DNA of 64,000 nucleotides. It comes from Sacculina carcini (Eukaryota; Arthropoda; Thecostraca; Sacculinidae). Below, piece by piece: positions 53,192-62,465 of the stretch; position 1 is the stretch's first letter; the number at the start of each line of letters is the position of its first letter. A model generated the notes under the pieces. That model was not told the origin of the DNA. It searched no databases and worked only from the letters and a program-made list of their open reading frames with translations. The DNA lies in contig OU696570.1 of the NCBI GenBank assembly GCA_916048095.2, positions 6,191,518-6,255,517 of the forward strand, given 5' to 3'. A program made the position numbers and the translations under genes.

Positions 53192-54602
53192 TTAGTCGGC
53201 CGCTCTTATAGTCAGAAAGACACCACCGAGAATTCGCAGCGCAGATCGATTAGCGCCACACAATTTTTGTCTAACAGGAATCAAATCGTGTGGGTGGATC
53301 CTGAGAGCATGCAGCAGCTGCGTGCCACAAACTGTGGTCCGTGCGCCTGTGTCAGCAATAGCGCTACAGTTTGTTGGACGATGTGATGGAGACTGAACTT
53401 TGTAGTGCTGGTACGCGTCCGTGCACACAGATATTTGCACTCGAACGCTGGGTTCGTTTTGAATACACGAAGCGTGCCACCCGAGCAGTCCGTCATGTTC
53501 CTCGTGGCCCAGAAAGATTGTATTGACCGGTCGGCACCCGCTGGTGCGTTTTGACGTTCTGATGTCGGCCAAAATGCCGATGTGGTTCAGCAGGAAAGCC
53601 TCCTCGACGGTGGCGTTGCTCGCTGCGCTAGCGTTTTGGCCGCTTTGAAAGCGCGCTGTACCGCGACACATTTTGTCAAAATGACCGCGGCGGCCGCAGC
53701 GTTGGCAGGTGTGGTCGAATGCGGGACAACGCTGTTGACGCACTTTGAACGAAGATTTCGCACCATGACCGTCTTGGCCGCACCATTGGCATGTAGTTTC
53801 GTCAAGTTCGCTGCTTTTATTTTTTGTATCACTATGCGGATCGCTGCGGATACTCATCTTGTTGCGCTTATATGTCGACGGCGCGCGGCGGGATTGTATG
53901 GAGCTTGTGTTTGCGGTGTCTGTGAGAACATGCTGTGTTCGTTTGCTTGTCTCTCGCGCCTCCACAAATGCCACTGCCTCTCGCAGATTCATATTCTGAT
54001 TTGATGTGGCGAGCAGGTCCTGTTGAATCTCCGGGTCGGTCAGGCCTTTACACAGCTGGTCCTTCACTTCATACTCGGTGTAAGATACCGTACAGTTACA
54101 CGAAGTGTTGGGACATTGTACTGTGTAATTGCATGATTCTGTTTGACCACGGAGTCGACTGACGAAATGCTGCACACCTTCGTCGTGATCTAGAGTCATT
54201 CCGCGCAAACTCGTACGATTTACCAGAAGGTTCTCTAGTGGGACGGAAAATTCTTTAATGGTGGACAGGACGTCAGTTTCAGATTTTGTGTGGGCATCCG
54301 CACCCAGCACCCGGTACACATGCAGCTGAACTTCATCGTCGCAACACTCTAAGAGCTGGCTGGAAAAGCACTCAGTGGGGATAGAGGCACTTATATCGCT
54401 GCCACTTGCTCAGAAAATGCGACCATTTATCTGATGAAATGCCTACTCCAACTGTAGGTCGTTTCGGTTTATCCAGGAGCGAGGTCTGTATAGGTGGTGC
54501 GGAGACTTGAGTAGCCGCGTGTACAGCCGTAGAAATTATTTGCTCCAGTGCCGTTTGTGATACGGTGATGTTCGATGGTGTACGGGTTTCCTCATCAGAC
54601 AT
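53192..54602 (-). pseudogene. Gypsy-A gag and protease
   Basis: Gag starts at 54602 (MSDEETRTPSN), with KWSHFLSKWQRYK, then a frameshift near 54375. It continues as VQHFVSRLRGQTESC and a pair of knuckles (CQWCGQDGHG..., CQRCGRRGHFDKMC, about 53790-53660). The protease box is CSAIADTGARTTVCG (about 53350). An in-frame stop at 53192-53194 parts this from the RT part. The link 53190-52940 reads YLSRQACAQLGIISHDFPQ in the same frame. Confidence 0.8.
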
Positions 54603-54634
54603 GTCTGAATTCAGTATCTAAGTTACAGCTATCA

Positions 54635-54824
54635 TGAACAATGATGAGAAACAGACAGCTAACAAATATATGACATATATTCCTGAAAGGATGATAGCTG
54701 TATGTTCTTATCAGTAACAAATCAACATAACGACAAGTCTGAACTACACAAACCACCAACCAACAACAGAGATCAACCACGAAGCCCTTTAGCATAAATG
54801 AAGCAAATGCGCAACCATTGTATA
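54635..54824 (-). repeat. Gypsy-A 5' LTR
   Basis: Partner of 49526-49715; followed by GTAAC. The bases after its inner end on the minus strand (TGATAGCTGTAACTTAG) would be the primer site; the matching tRNA was not identified. Confidence 0.85.
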
Positions 54825-54829
54825 GTAAC

Positions 54830-54954
54830 ATAACGAGCAACGAGTAGTAGAGTAACGTTGTTGTTGTTTGAGAGAAGCGCTTCGGCCGGTATCGGCCATT
54901 TCGCGCTGTACCACTTCCTCGGTTATTTCCTTCTGTCTTGGCGTAATACAAACA
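54830..54954. other. Short unassigned spacer
   Basis: GTTGTTGTT run and GC-mixed text, nothing coding. The words GTAGAGTAACGTTGTT also occur near 17080. Confidence 0.4.
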
Positions 54955-55011
54955 CACTATTATTATTATTGCACGTCCCGCTGAAGCTCAGAAAACTTGT
55001 TGCACCTCCCA

Positions 55012-55893
55012 TTAAAGCTTTGCAAACAAATCTATATCATTAAGGTACTTGAGTAGTAGTCGAATCGCGTTCGGGTGGTCAGGATGTAAAATATTGATGA
55101 GATTAAAATGGATGTTTGTGGAGTGGCAGTAGGAACGTAAGGGTTGCCGCGAGACCTCATACAACTCGCATTCCGTGATTATATGACTACACGTGAGAAA
55201 AGTTCGACAGTGTGAGCATATAGGTGGCGATGTCTTCTCCATTAAATAATTGTGTGTTATCCTAGTGCATCCCAGTCTTAGTCTCGCGATTAATCGCTGC
55301 GCTTTCCTTGGTAAATTGTCATCCAGCCATGGAGTTACTGATTTCTTTATGGCCCCAAGTGCATAATTATGCCTTTTACTGGTCCACTTTTGTTGGAAAG
55401 ACTCGCATGTAGCCGTATTCACAATCTGTATTATTGTCTGCTTACACACTGGATACTGGTGAATGTCGCTCGATTCCAACGCAGCTTTTGCTTCCGCATC
55501 TGCACTCTCATTGCCCTTCACGCCACAATGCCCTGGTATCCACACCAGTATACAGTCGTAGTTCGATGTTATACGATGTAAAATATTTAAAATTGATAAA
55601 AGTATAAAATCCGATGAAAGACTATTGGAAATGTAGAGTAGTGCAGATCTCGAATCACTCAGAATCAAAGCTCTTTGTATCCGATGCTCTTCCACGTATC
55701 TCAAAGCTCTGTATATTGAGTACAGCTCAGTATTGAAAACCGTGACATATGAAGGCAGACGGAACCTTGATATGCACGCACTACCCAGCTGTTTGGTGTA
55801 TATTGCGCATCCGGACTTTCCTTTGCACTTTGATACATCCGTATATATTTGGGCATAGTCGCTATAATGCGAAATGTACTCCGCAAACGCCAT
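55012..55893 (-). pseudogene. Jockey-like RNase H and C-terminal domain
   Basis: 293 open codons. AQIYTDVSKCKGKSGCAIY (Asp; Gly of the D-G-S is Val), FNTELYSIYRALRYV (Glu), LILSDSRSALLYI (Asp), WIPGHCGVKGNESADAEAK (His, Asp). The C-terminal motif is CSHCRTFLTCSHIITEC. Same family as 26394-27320. Open but without a working RT upstream. Confidence 0.85.
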
Positions 55894-55965
55894 TGAGACC
55901 TCAGTATCTGATACCTGCGCTTTGGTCGCATCCAGTAGGAAATGGATTTTTGGAGCTGTCTTGTA

Positions 55966-56505
55966 TCAGGGCGGTATGTCGTAGACTAGGCCATTTCGGT
56001 GAGGTACTGCCACATTGAGCTCCTGAATATACTCCATCGCTCGTCTATTAAGCATCCGTTTGGATAACTGCATTCCGGAGGAAAAATTGGGCATGTTATC
56101 ATCGATATTTGTATAAGGATGAGCGATGTGGTTATAACTGGTGTGTACTTTCAATGTGTAACGTAGCACGATATTCTTCCGTCGTGTGCTCAGTTCTGGA
56201 AAGCCGGTATACGCTCGCAGGGCCTCGAATGGTGTCGTTCTGTACGCACTTGTTATCAGCCGAAGAACCTCGTTTTGGATTGGTTCTAAAAGACTAAGAA
56301 TGGAAGTGCTCGCCGATGAGTATGACTGTAGTCCATAGTCTAAAATCGATAAAATCAATGTTTAAAAACCTTATGGAGAACGGAAACGCTCGCACCGGCG
56401 TGTTTATTCCGAGCTATAATACGTAATATGTTTAATCGCTTCTGACAGCACGCCTTCAAGTCTTTATATGTTCCCGCATGGTGAGTCTTTTATCCAGCAC
56501 GATAC
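55966..56505 (-). pseudogene. Jockey-like RT C-terminal piece
   Basis: VLDKRLTMREHIK near 56490 (RT block 7), then a frame break and SILDYGLQSYSSAS from 56350, NEVLRLITSAYRTTPFEALR (about 56275) and ELSTRRKNIVLRY. The thumb region only; the catalytic palm is absent. Confidence 0.75.
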
Positions 56506-57552
56506 TGTAGAAGCGCTGCTCACTACACATAACGATACAAGAGACTGATGTATTGTCACGCACACACACGCAAAACACACACACACACATACGCACGCAC
56601 AGAGGCGCTAGTGGTGGGCGGAGCCTATGATCACACCACCAAGGCGCCACTCGCACAGGTGGCCACAGCTTCCCCCCAGGTGCCGGGCACCGATATACTG
56701 AAAATACAAAGGTTGTAAAACGCATACACGATAATGAGGACGATAATAACAATATGAAATATCTACATAAACCAATAGTACACAGTAATGCCTAATCAGC
56801 AAACAAATTACGTGAAACGAGCAGGCGGTCGCATAGGTCTGCTACGGCGAGACCAGACGACCCTGGTCGGGCGGTCTTGAACGGTAGCAGCAGGAGTAAC
56901 TACAAGAGCCGGTGGGTGTGGAGGGGATGACGTGCAGTCGTCCCTCTCCAGGAACGCCGGCTTAAGTCTATCCACTGAAACTGTCTCATGACGACCGCCA
57001 CGGTCCAGCACGTAGGCTTTGCGGCCCCGGTTTATGACGGCGTAAGGACCCTGGTACGGCGGTGTCAGCGATGGTCGGTGTGCATCCACTCTTACGAAAA
57101 CATGAGTCGCTGTAGACAGGTTCGGCGAAACAAATGGTCGTTGTTGCTCGTAACACCATGCCACGTGGTGGGCACTGGACGCAGGCGCGACATGGCGGTG
57201 GTCGAGCGACGGACCGTCTCAGTAGCCGGCTGCGGCACTGCCGGGGAGAAAAACTGCCCTGGCAATCGCATTGGTTCTCCAAACACCAGCTCAGCTGATG
57301 AAGAGCCCAAGTCAGGTTTATGCGTTGCTCGAAGACCCATCATCACAATCGGGAGAGCAGACGGCCAGTCAGGATAATCACTCAAGGCAGCCATGAGCGA
57401 CGCTTCCAGTTGCCGATGCACCCTCTCGATGATCCCGTTCTGCTGCGGCATGTAGGCACATGTGGTCCTCAGCTTGACTCCCATAATTGACCACAGCTCC
57501 TTCCACAGATCGGAGACAAACTGAGTGCCTCTGTCGGAAGTGAAGATGTCGA
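56506..57552 (-). mobile_element. Gypsy-F fragment: integrase end and LTR-like tail
   Basis: Minus strand: integrase from TSDRGTQFVSDLWKEL (57545) to the C-terminus at 56808, then non-coding DNA with GGGGGGAAGC (about 56675) that could be a polypurine tract and a CA/TG-rich LTR-like tail. Both ends are abrupt: 57552 joins a LINE endonuclease, 56505 a LINE RT. Confidence 0.7.
56808..57552 (-). pseudogene. Gypsy-F integrase, C-terminal part
   Basis: Second catalytic Asp in TSDRGTQF, third residue Glu in QQNGIIERVHRQLEAS, then FVSPNLSTATHVFVRVD and TPPYQGPYAVINRGRKAYVL (SH3-like), and VSVDRLKPAFL. One frame change near 57130. Missing the finger and the first Asp. The text is of the Gypsy-C/E branch, not of A/B. 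Confidence 0.85.
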
Positions 57553-57885
57553 TGTTATTGTTTCAGCTGTAGTATCTGGTGGTAAATACGTGCTTACTAC
57601 ATCAACAAGCCTGTGGTTGAACCGCACTGTACACCCTACTGTGGCAATATCACTTGTCTGCATACGAATCGGACTCTGAGGGACACTATTGGCGATGTAA
57701 AGCGCTGCTCCACCTCGTCGTCGTCCATTTTGCACACAGTCATCGCAATATAAAGTATAGCCGTGTATGTTGTAATTATGTGTGTCTGTGGGCTTAAACC
57801 ATGTCTCTTGTATAGCAATAACACTTGGTGATTGCGATGTAAGAAAATAAACGCTCTCTGCCCATTTCGATGGAAACGGAAACAT
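57553..57885 (-). pseudogene. Second Jockey-like LINE, endonuclease N-half
   Basis: KWAESVYFLTSQSPSVIAIQ then ETWFKPTDTHNYN, RRRGGAALYIANS and VDVVSTYLPPDTTAETI, cut at 57553 before the G-D-F-N block. Continues in frame into unrelated Gypsy-F text by chance. Confidence 0.8.
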
Positions 57886-57951
57886 CTCTAGCGTTCCATT
57901 GAATGATAATCGTTTTAGTTTCTTGTTGCGACATATTTATCTACATCAATG

Positions 57952-58670
57952 TCAGCTTCTGACATGAGGCAGATTGTTTTGGGAGAATGAGTTGTGATTT
58001 GATTTTAAGTGTGAGTGTTCCTTTTTGTGTTGTAGTGTTTTCTGTTGATTCTGTGTGGTTATTAATGTATACTGAGTGGCTTGCATGTTTTGAGATGTTT
58101 TTGAAAGATGTGCATCACTTTGCAGTGTTTTCTGATGATTTGTACAGTAGGAATGGTCTGCTGAGACATGTCGTTTCCGATCTATGTGTGTACGTGATAT
58201 TTTTGTGTTCTCCACTTCAGCTGATACTTGTGTGCTAGTCTCTTCTGTTTGCACCTCGTGATGGTTGTCATCACGCCTTGACAGTATTGTCAAAGGAGGT
58301 AGACCTGGAATTGGATCAGTCTGTGTTGTTGAGTGCACCATTTGTGGTTTTTGTGCGTCACCTACTACCGCTGAGTAAGGTTTTCGCGAAGTGTTAGGTG
58401 AACTTTCAGCCTGCATTTTTCGCGCTTCCTTGAAAGAAACATTGTGAATGGCCTTGATACGACAAATGTCTCTTTCCTGTTGCCATGTTGGACATTCATT
58501 GGACCCAGTTATGTGTGTCTCACTTTTACAATTGTAACAGTGTTGTGGTCGCGAGCATGGACTGTCACTGTGAGCTGTTTCACCGCACCCGCTACACACT
58601 GGTTGTCTTCGACAATTGCGTGTGCCGTGACCATAGCTGTGGCAGTTGAAAAAACGAAATGCGATAATCG
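57952..58670 (-). pseudogene. Second Jockey-like LINE, ORF1 C-part
   Basis: CCHC knuckles CHSYGHGTRNC (first Cys lies in FFNCHSYGHG), CSGCGETAHSDSPC, CYNCKSETHITGSNEC, then KEARKMQAESS and a Gln/His/Ser-rich tail. The N-terminal RRM part is missing: the ORF is cut at 58671 by the inverted-repeat element, which by chance supplies an in-frame Met at 58719. RNA-binding in the intact family. Confidence 0.8.
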
Positions 58671-60588
58671 TAATATGAATTACATCATGTACATAAAACA
58701 TGGTTGCCATGTTTGGCACCTGTTGTTATATTAGTAATTGTTTAACCTTGTTATTATTTTGCGTCTGGAATGATTGTGTGTGTATTTGTGTGCGATGCGT
58801 CATAAAGGTGTAAGCTGCCGGATCATGTTTGTTTTTTTCTGTGTGGTAGGGCTGGGCAAGAATCGGATTTATGAGAATCGTCAGAATCGATTTTGGTTGG
58901 CACCAGAATCGCCAGAATCGAGTCTGGAATAGAATCTGATATTTAATCAGGGGAATCTCCCAAAATCTCTAACGAGGGTTATACGCATATAAAGTGAATG
59001 ACATTTGCTCCAATTAGGTGTGTTTGGGCTTGATGAAATGTTAGGATATACTAAATAGCTACCGTAAACCCAATGGAGAATTTTTTGATGTGTGCTGAAA
59101 GTCACATTGAAGCAGGTGATTTATCATTTTTAATGAGCGTGCGTGATGTGGATATCCTTGTGTATGTGTACAATGGACCGTTCACAATGTGTTGTTCCAA
59201 CGCAACCTAGAAAGTGTAGTCTAGGTGGCATTGGTTGTTCATAGGGTAGATGCACGTGTGATGCAAATGGAGAGGTGCGATATGTGTCGGTAGATGGAGC
59301 GTGTGTTGTATCAGCTCGCCTCTGATTGGCTGAAGTATGTCGCAATTTGTGCGCGTGTGTGCGGTGTACTTGCTCTGTCCTGGAACTTAGAGGTGGAGCC
59401 GGATTAGTGTTCGTTCGGTGTGGTGTGTGCTTGTAGGCGCGCGTGGGACAGCGATATTGCCCTATATTTAATTGTTTTCAGTTGTTTCGCTACATAAACC
59501 GTTCTAATGAATATCTACCTAACCACAAATATGACTAATTATATTCAAATGTCGAACAAAGCAAACTGTGTGCCGTTGCTGTACAAATCCATGAAAAAAT
59601 AAATTTATTTTGATCCATTAATTAAACCTGATCGAATTTGTTCCCTTCTGACAATTATTTATGGCCAATACAAAGTATTTATTTTGTATTTTCATTTTTC
59701 TGACAATTTTCAGCCCACGCAATTAAATTAAGATGTTTTCGAAACGGTATCAACAACGCCTATGTATCAACAAAATTTATTTAAATGGCATACTATATAC
59801 AAATACGTAGCATAAACCAGTGCAAGAAAATGTGAGGACCGACGGAAACACGCAGCGACAAAAAATCTAGGTGGCGTTGGAAAAACACATTGTCAGAGCC
59901 GTTGCGAGTAATTATGGCCCCCTCCCCCGAAGGCAGCACTTGGGGCCCCCCTTGTGAATATTGAATGCATTTATTAGATATAATCACATAATACGTGAAG
60001 CAAACGGGCCCCTCAACATTCGGGGCCCCCCGGCCGGGGGGTACGGGGGGCGGTTGCTACGGCTCTGCAAATTGTGAACGGTCCATTGTACAAATACACA
60101 CGGATATTCACATCACGCACGCTCATTAAAAATGATAAATCACCTGCTTCAATGTGACTTTCAGCACACATAAAAAATTCTCCATTGGGTTTACGGTAGC
60201 TATTTAGTATATCCTAACATTTCATCAAGCCCAAACACACCTAATTGGAGCAAATGCCATTCACTTTATATGCGTATAACCCTCGTTCGAGATTTTGGGA
60301 GATTCCCCCTGATTAAATATCAGATTCGATTCTAGACTCGATTCTGACGATTCTGGTGCCAACCAAAATCGATTCTGACGATTCTCATAAATCCGATTCT
60401 TGCCCAGCCCTACCACACAGAAACAAACAAACATGATCCGGCAGCTCACACCTTTATGACGCATCGCACACAAATACACACACAATGATTCCAGACGCAA
60501 AATAATAACAAGGTTAAACAATTATTAATATAACAACAGATGCCAAACATGGCAACCATGTTTTATGTACATGATGTAATTCATATTA
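58671..60588. mobile_element. Long inverted-repeat element (foldback-like)
   Basis: 58671-59188 is the inverted copy of 60071-60588, both 518 bp. After the MITE at 59894-60067 is removed the match goes on for about 24 bp (to about 59212 and from about 59866). The centre (about 59213-59865, 650 bp) is unique and without a gene. Outer borders coincide with breaks in the LINE ORF1 on the left and the L2-B LINE on the right. No sure target duplication. An arm holds AGGGCTGGGCAAGAATCG, a wording common in animal non-autonomous transposons. Confidence 0.7.
59894..60067. mobile_element. 174-bp hAT-type MITE
   Basis: Ends CAGAGCCGTTGC and GCTACGGCTCTG are inverted partners. Flanks CACATTGT (59886-59893) and CAAATTGT (60068-60075) agree at 7 of 8, an 8-bp duplication as in hAT. 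Inside are GGGGCCCCC runs. It interrupts the right arm of the long inverted repeat, so it is younger than that structure. Confidence 0.75.
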
Positions 60589-60589
60589 T

Positions 60590-61862
60590 ATTTACTGTGA
60601 ATATGTCTTCTCTTTGCCCTGTTCTTCGAAAACATTCCATTACTTTCAAAATCTATGCCGATGACATCCAATTCCTCATTCCTGTAACTCCTGATACTCC
60701 CTCCTTTCTCTCTGATATACTTTCTGAAATTTCCTCATGGGCCGCCTCTCGGCAGTTGTACTTGAATACTTCTAAGTCTGAGTTAATCGTCCTCCATCCA
60801 CCTCGTATTTCACCTCCTCTTCTCCCATTTCCTATCTCAACTGCTGTTCGCAATCTCGGCTCTATCTTTGTCTCTTCGCTCTCCTGCTTTGACAATATCG
60901 TTTCTGTCTCCCGCACTTGTCGTCTTATTCTGCGCTCTCTCTACCCTATACGTCCCTATCTTGATAAAAATTCCGCCATCACTCTTGTTCATACTCTCAT
61001 TTTCCCCAGGTTAGACTACTGCAACTCGCTTTACTTTAGTGCTCCTCGTTCTCATCTCTTAATCCTTCAGCGTGTGATCAACCAATCTTGTCGATTTGTC
61101 TTTCATCCTACCTTTTCTCGCCACACGTCTCACCTACTTTTTCAACTCCACTGGCTTCCTATCATCCCACGAATTCATTTTCGCCTTTGCTGTCTCATTT
61201 ACAAGCTTCTGCATGATCCTCACCAACCTTCTTATCTTGCTAATCTTTTGTCTCCCACTGACTCACACTCCTCTCGTCGCCCTCTTCCTCTCGCTTGTCC
61301 TCGTGCATCTAATGAATCTTCCTGGTCCTCTAAATCGTTCTTCTTTTACGCCCCTCGCTTGTATAATTCTCTTCCCTCTCATATCACCCGCGCCTCTTCA
61401 TTTCGGTCATTCCGCCATCGGCTTCGCCTGTACCTTTTTGACATTTCATTTGATCCCGTCTCTCACTCTCTCTCTCCTTTCGCCTCTCTGTGATATTGTT
61501 TGAACTATTTCTCCGTTTCATGATTGTTTCAATTCTCGTTGTCTTATTTTTCCCTGTCTTGAGCACAGTTACTGCTTCCTTTCCTTCCTTGCTGCTTTAT
61601 TTATTCTATTGTGAATGTTCTCTGTAATAATTCTCTGTCGATTTTATTGTTCGAACATACCACTTGATTTTTTGGAACTGTGCCCTTTGTGCTTGTGCTT
61701 GCTATTTACCAATTTTGGTTGTTTTGTGACTTCTCTTTCTTTTACTTGCTCATTTCTCCCATATTCTTTACAATTGTCGTTTTATCTCAATTGATGTTTT
61801 CCGTTTTTCGCGCTTGTGTTTTACCGGCGCTATAGCAAATACACGTTGTTGTTGTTGTTATG
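60590..61862 (+). mobile_element. CR1/L2-type LINE, 5'-truncated (L2-B)
   Basis: Starts in RT at NMSSLCPVL and goes to the end of the ORF at 61493, then a 3' UTR ending GGCGCTATAGCAAATACACG plus GTT repeats (about 61828-61860). Truncated at its 5' side as usual. Family as L2-A. Confidence 0.85.
60597..61493 (+). pseudogene. L2-B reverse transcriptase C-terminal half
   Basis: Open for nearly 300 codons: TFKIYADDIQFLIP (catalytic YADD at about 60655), LYLNTSKSELIVLHPPR, LDYCNSLYFSAPR (about 61012), QLHWLPIIPRIHF and FYAPRLYNSLPSHIT (about 61345). Only the 5' part is lost; little decay, so younger than L2-A. The frame opens upstream into the inverted-repeat arm (Met at 60540) by chance. Confidence 0.85.
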
Positions 61863-62070
61863 TATATCAAACTCAAGTGAAGGGCTCGATTTGCCTATTT
61901 CGACGCTTAGAGACGAATAGCGTACGTTATTCGATTTGGTGTTTGTGCTTTGGTGGTGTCAGCATCTTTCTTCCAGTGGATTTTGACGCAGCATTTGTAC
62001 CGACACGCCCTCTTTTTATTCTTCACTTCAAACCCGGTGAGAGATTTCCAATCTTCTATAGACTGGTGTA
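61863..62070. other. Unassigned
   Basis: Short stretch after the L2-B tail, no motif. Confidence 0.4.
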
Positions 62071-62310
62071 CTCAATGCCCAAACCGGTTGTGGGGGGTCC
62101 CCTGGACCCCTGGGCCCCGGAAAACCCGAAAAAACGGAGAATGAGAAAACACTCTACTGAGGATTCCTCATTGAGTGACGAATCAGTGGGGTCTGGAATT
62201 GACGCGGCACCCACTACGGACCCGAAAACTCTCAATCGAATGGATGACCGTAAAAAACAAACATATGGAACTGACCCGGCTTCGAACCAGACCACAAAAT
62301 GTCAGATTGT
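62071..62310 (+). pseudogene. Possible Jockey-like LINE ORF1 N-terminus
   Basis: 79 codons: a Gly/Pro-rich start (GGPLDPWAPENPKKRRMRK), then an acidic Ser-rich part. The layout (Pro/Gly run, basic cluster, acidic Ser stretch) resembles the N-terminus at 49192 (minus). It is cut at about 62300 by the LTR of Gypsy-G. Weak; could be another protein. Confidence 0.35.
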
Positions 62311-62465
62311 ATGATATATTTACGATCACAATACCACACGAACAATAGGGTAACAACGTCACGACCTGCACACAACCACTGCTGGACACACACTGACTCG
62401 TAGCGGGTAGCGTCATCCACGCTAGCCGCGCCCGCGCCCTCTGGGCGGGGCAGCATCACACTACA
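62300..62465 (-). repeat. Putative Gypsy-G 3' LTR
   Basis: Minus strand TGTAGTGTGATG...ATCTGACA, 166 bp, starting right after the polypurine tract and overlapping the stop codon of pol. Only one copy in view; the end is set by the CA before ORF1-like text. Confidence 0.45.

Larger units (their letters stand above)
49526..54824 (-). mobile_element. Gypsy-A LTR retrotransposon, nearly complete
   Basis: LTRs 49526-49715 and 54635-54824, both 190 bp, with about four differences (2 percent). GTAAC flanks both ends (49521-49525, 54825-54829). Minus strand: gag (from 54602), protease, RT, RNase H, integrase (to 49769), then polypurine tract GGAGGGGGAGA before the 3' LTR. Four coding breaks. Same Gypsy branch as Gypsy-B judging by the Cys-x-Asp-Asp box and gag layout. 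Confidence 0.9.
54955..56505 (-). mobile_element. Second Jockey-like LINE, 3' part
   Basis: RT C-terminus plus RNase H on the minus strand, ending in an (AAT)n tail (plus: ATTATTATTATT at about 54956-54969). Begins at about 56505 with VLDKRLTMREHIK. Likely the same LINE as 57553-58670, with the middle lost and Gypsy-F in between. Confidence 0.75.

Noticed and set aside
60261..60521. 86-codon minus-strand frame in the inverted-repeat arm
   Set aside because: The same DNA in the left arm does not keep it clearly open and no motif is seen; not supported as a gene.
61814..62070. N-terminal extension of the 62071 frame
   Set aside because: Starts in the L2-B tail repeat; a fusion by chance.
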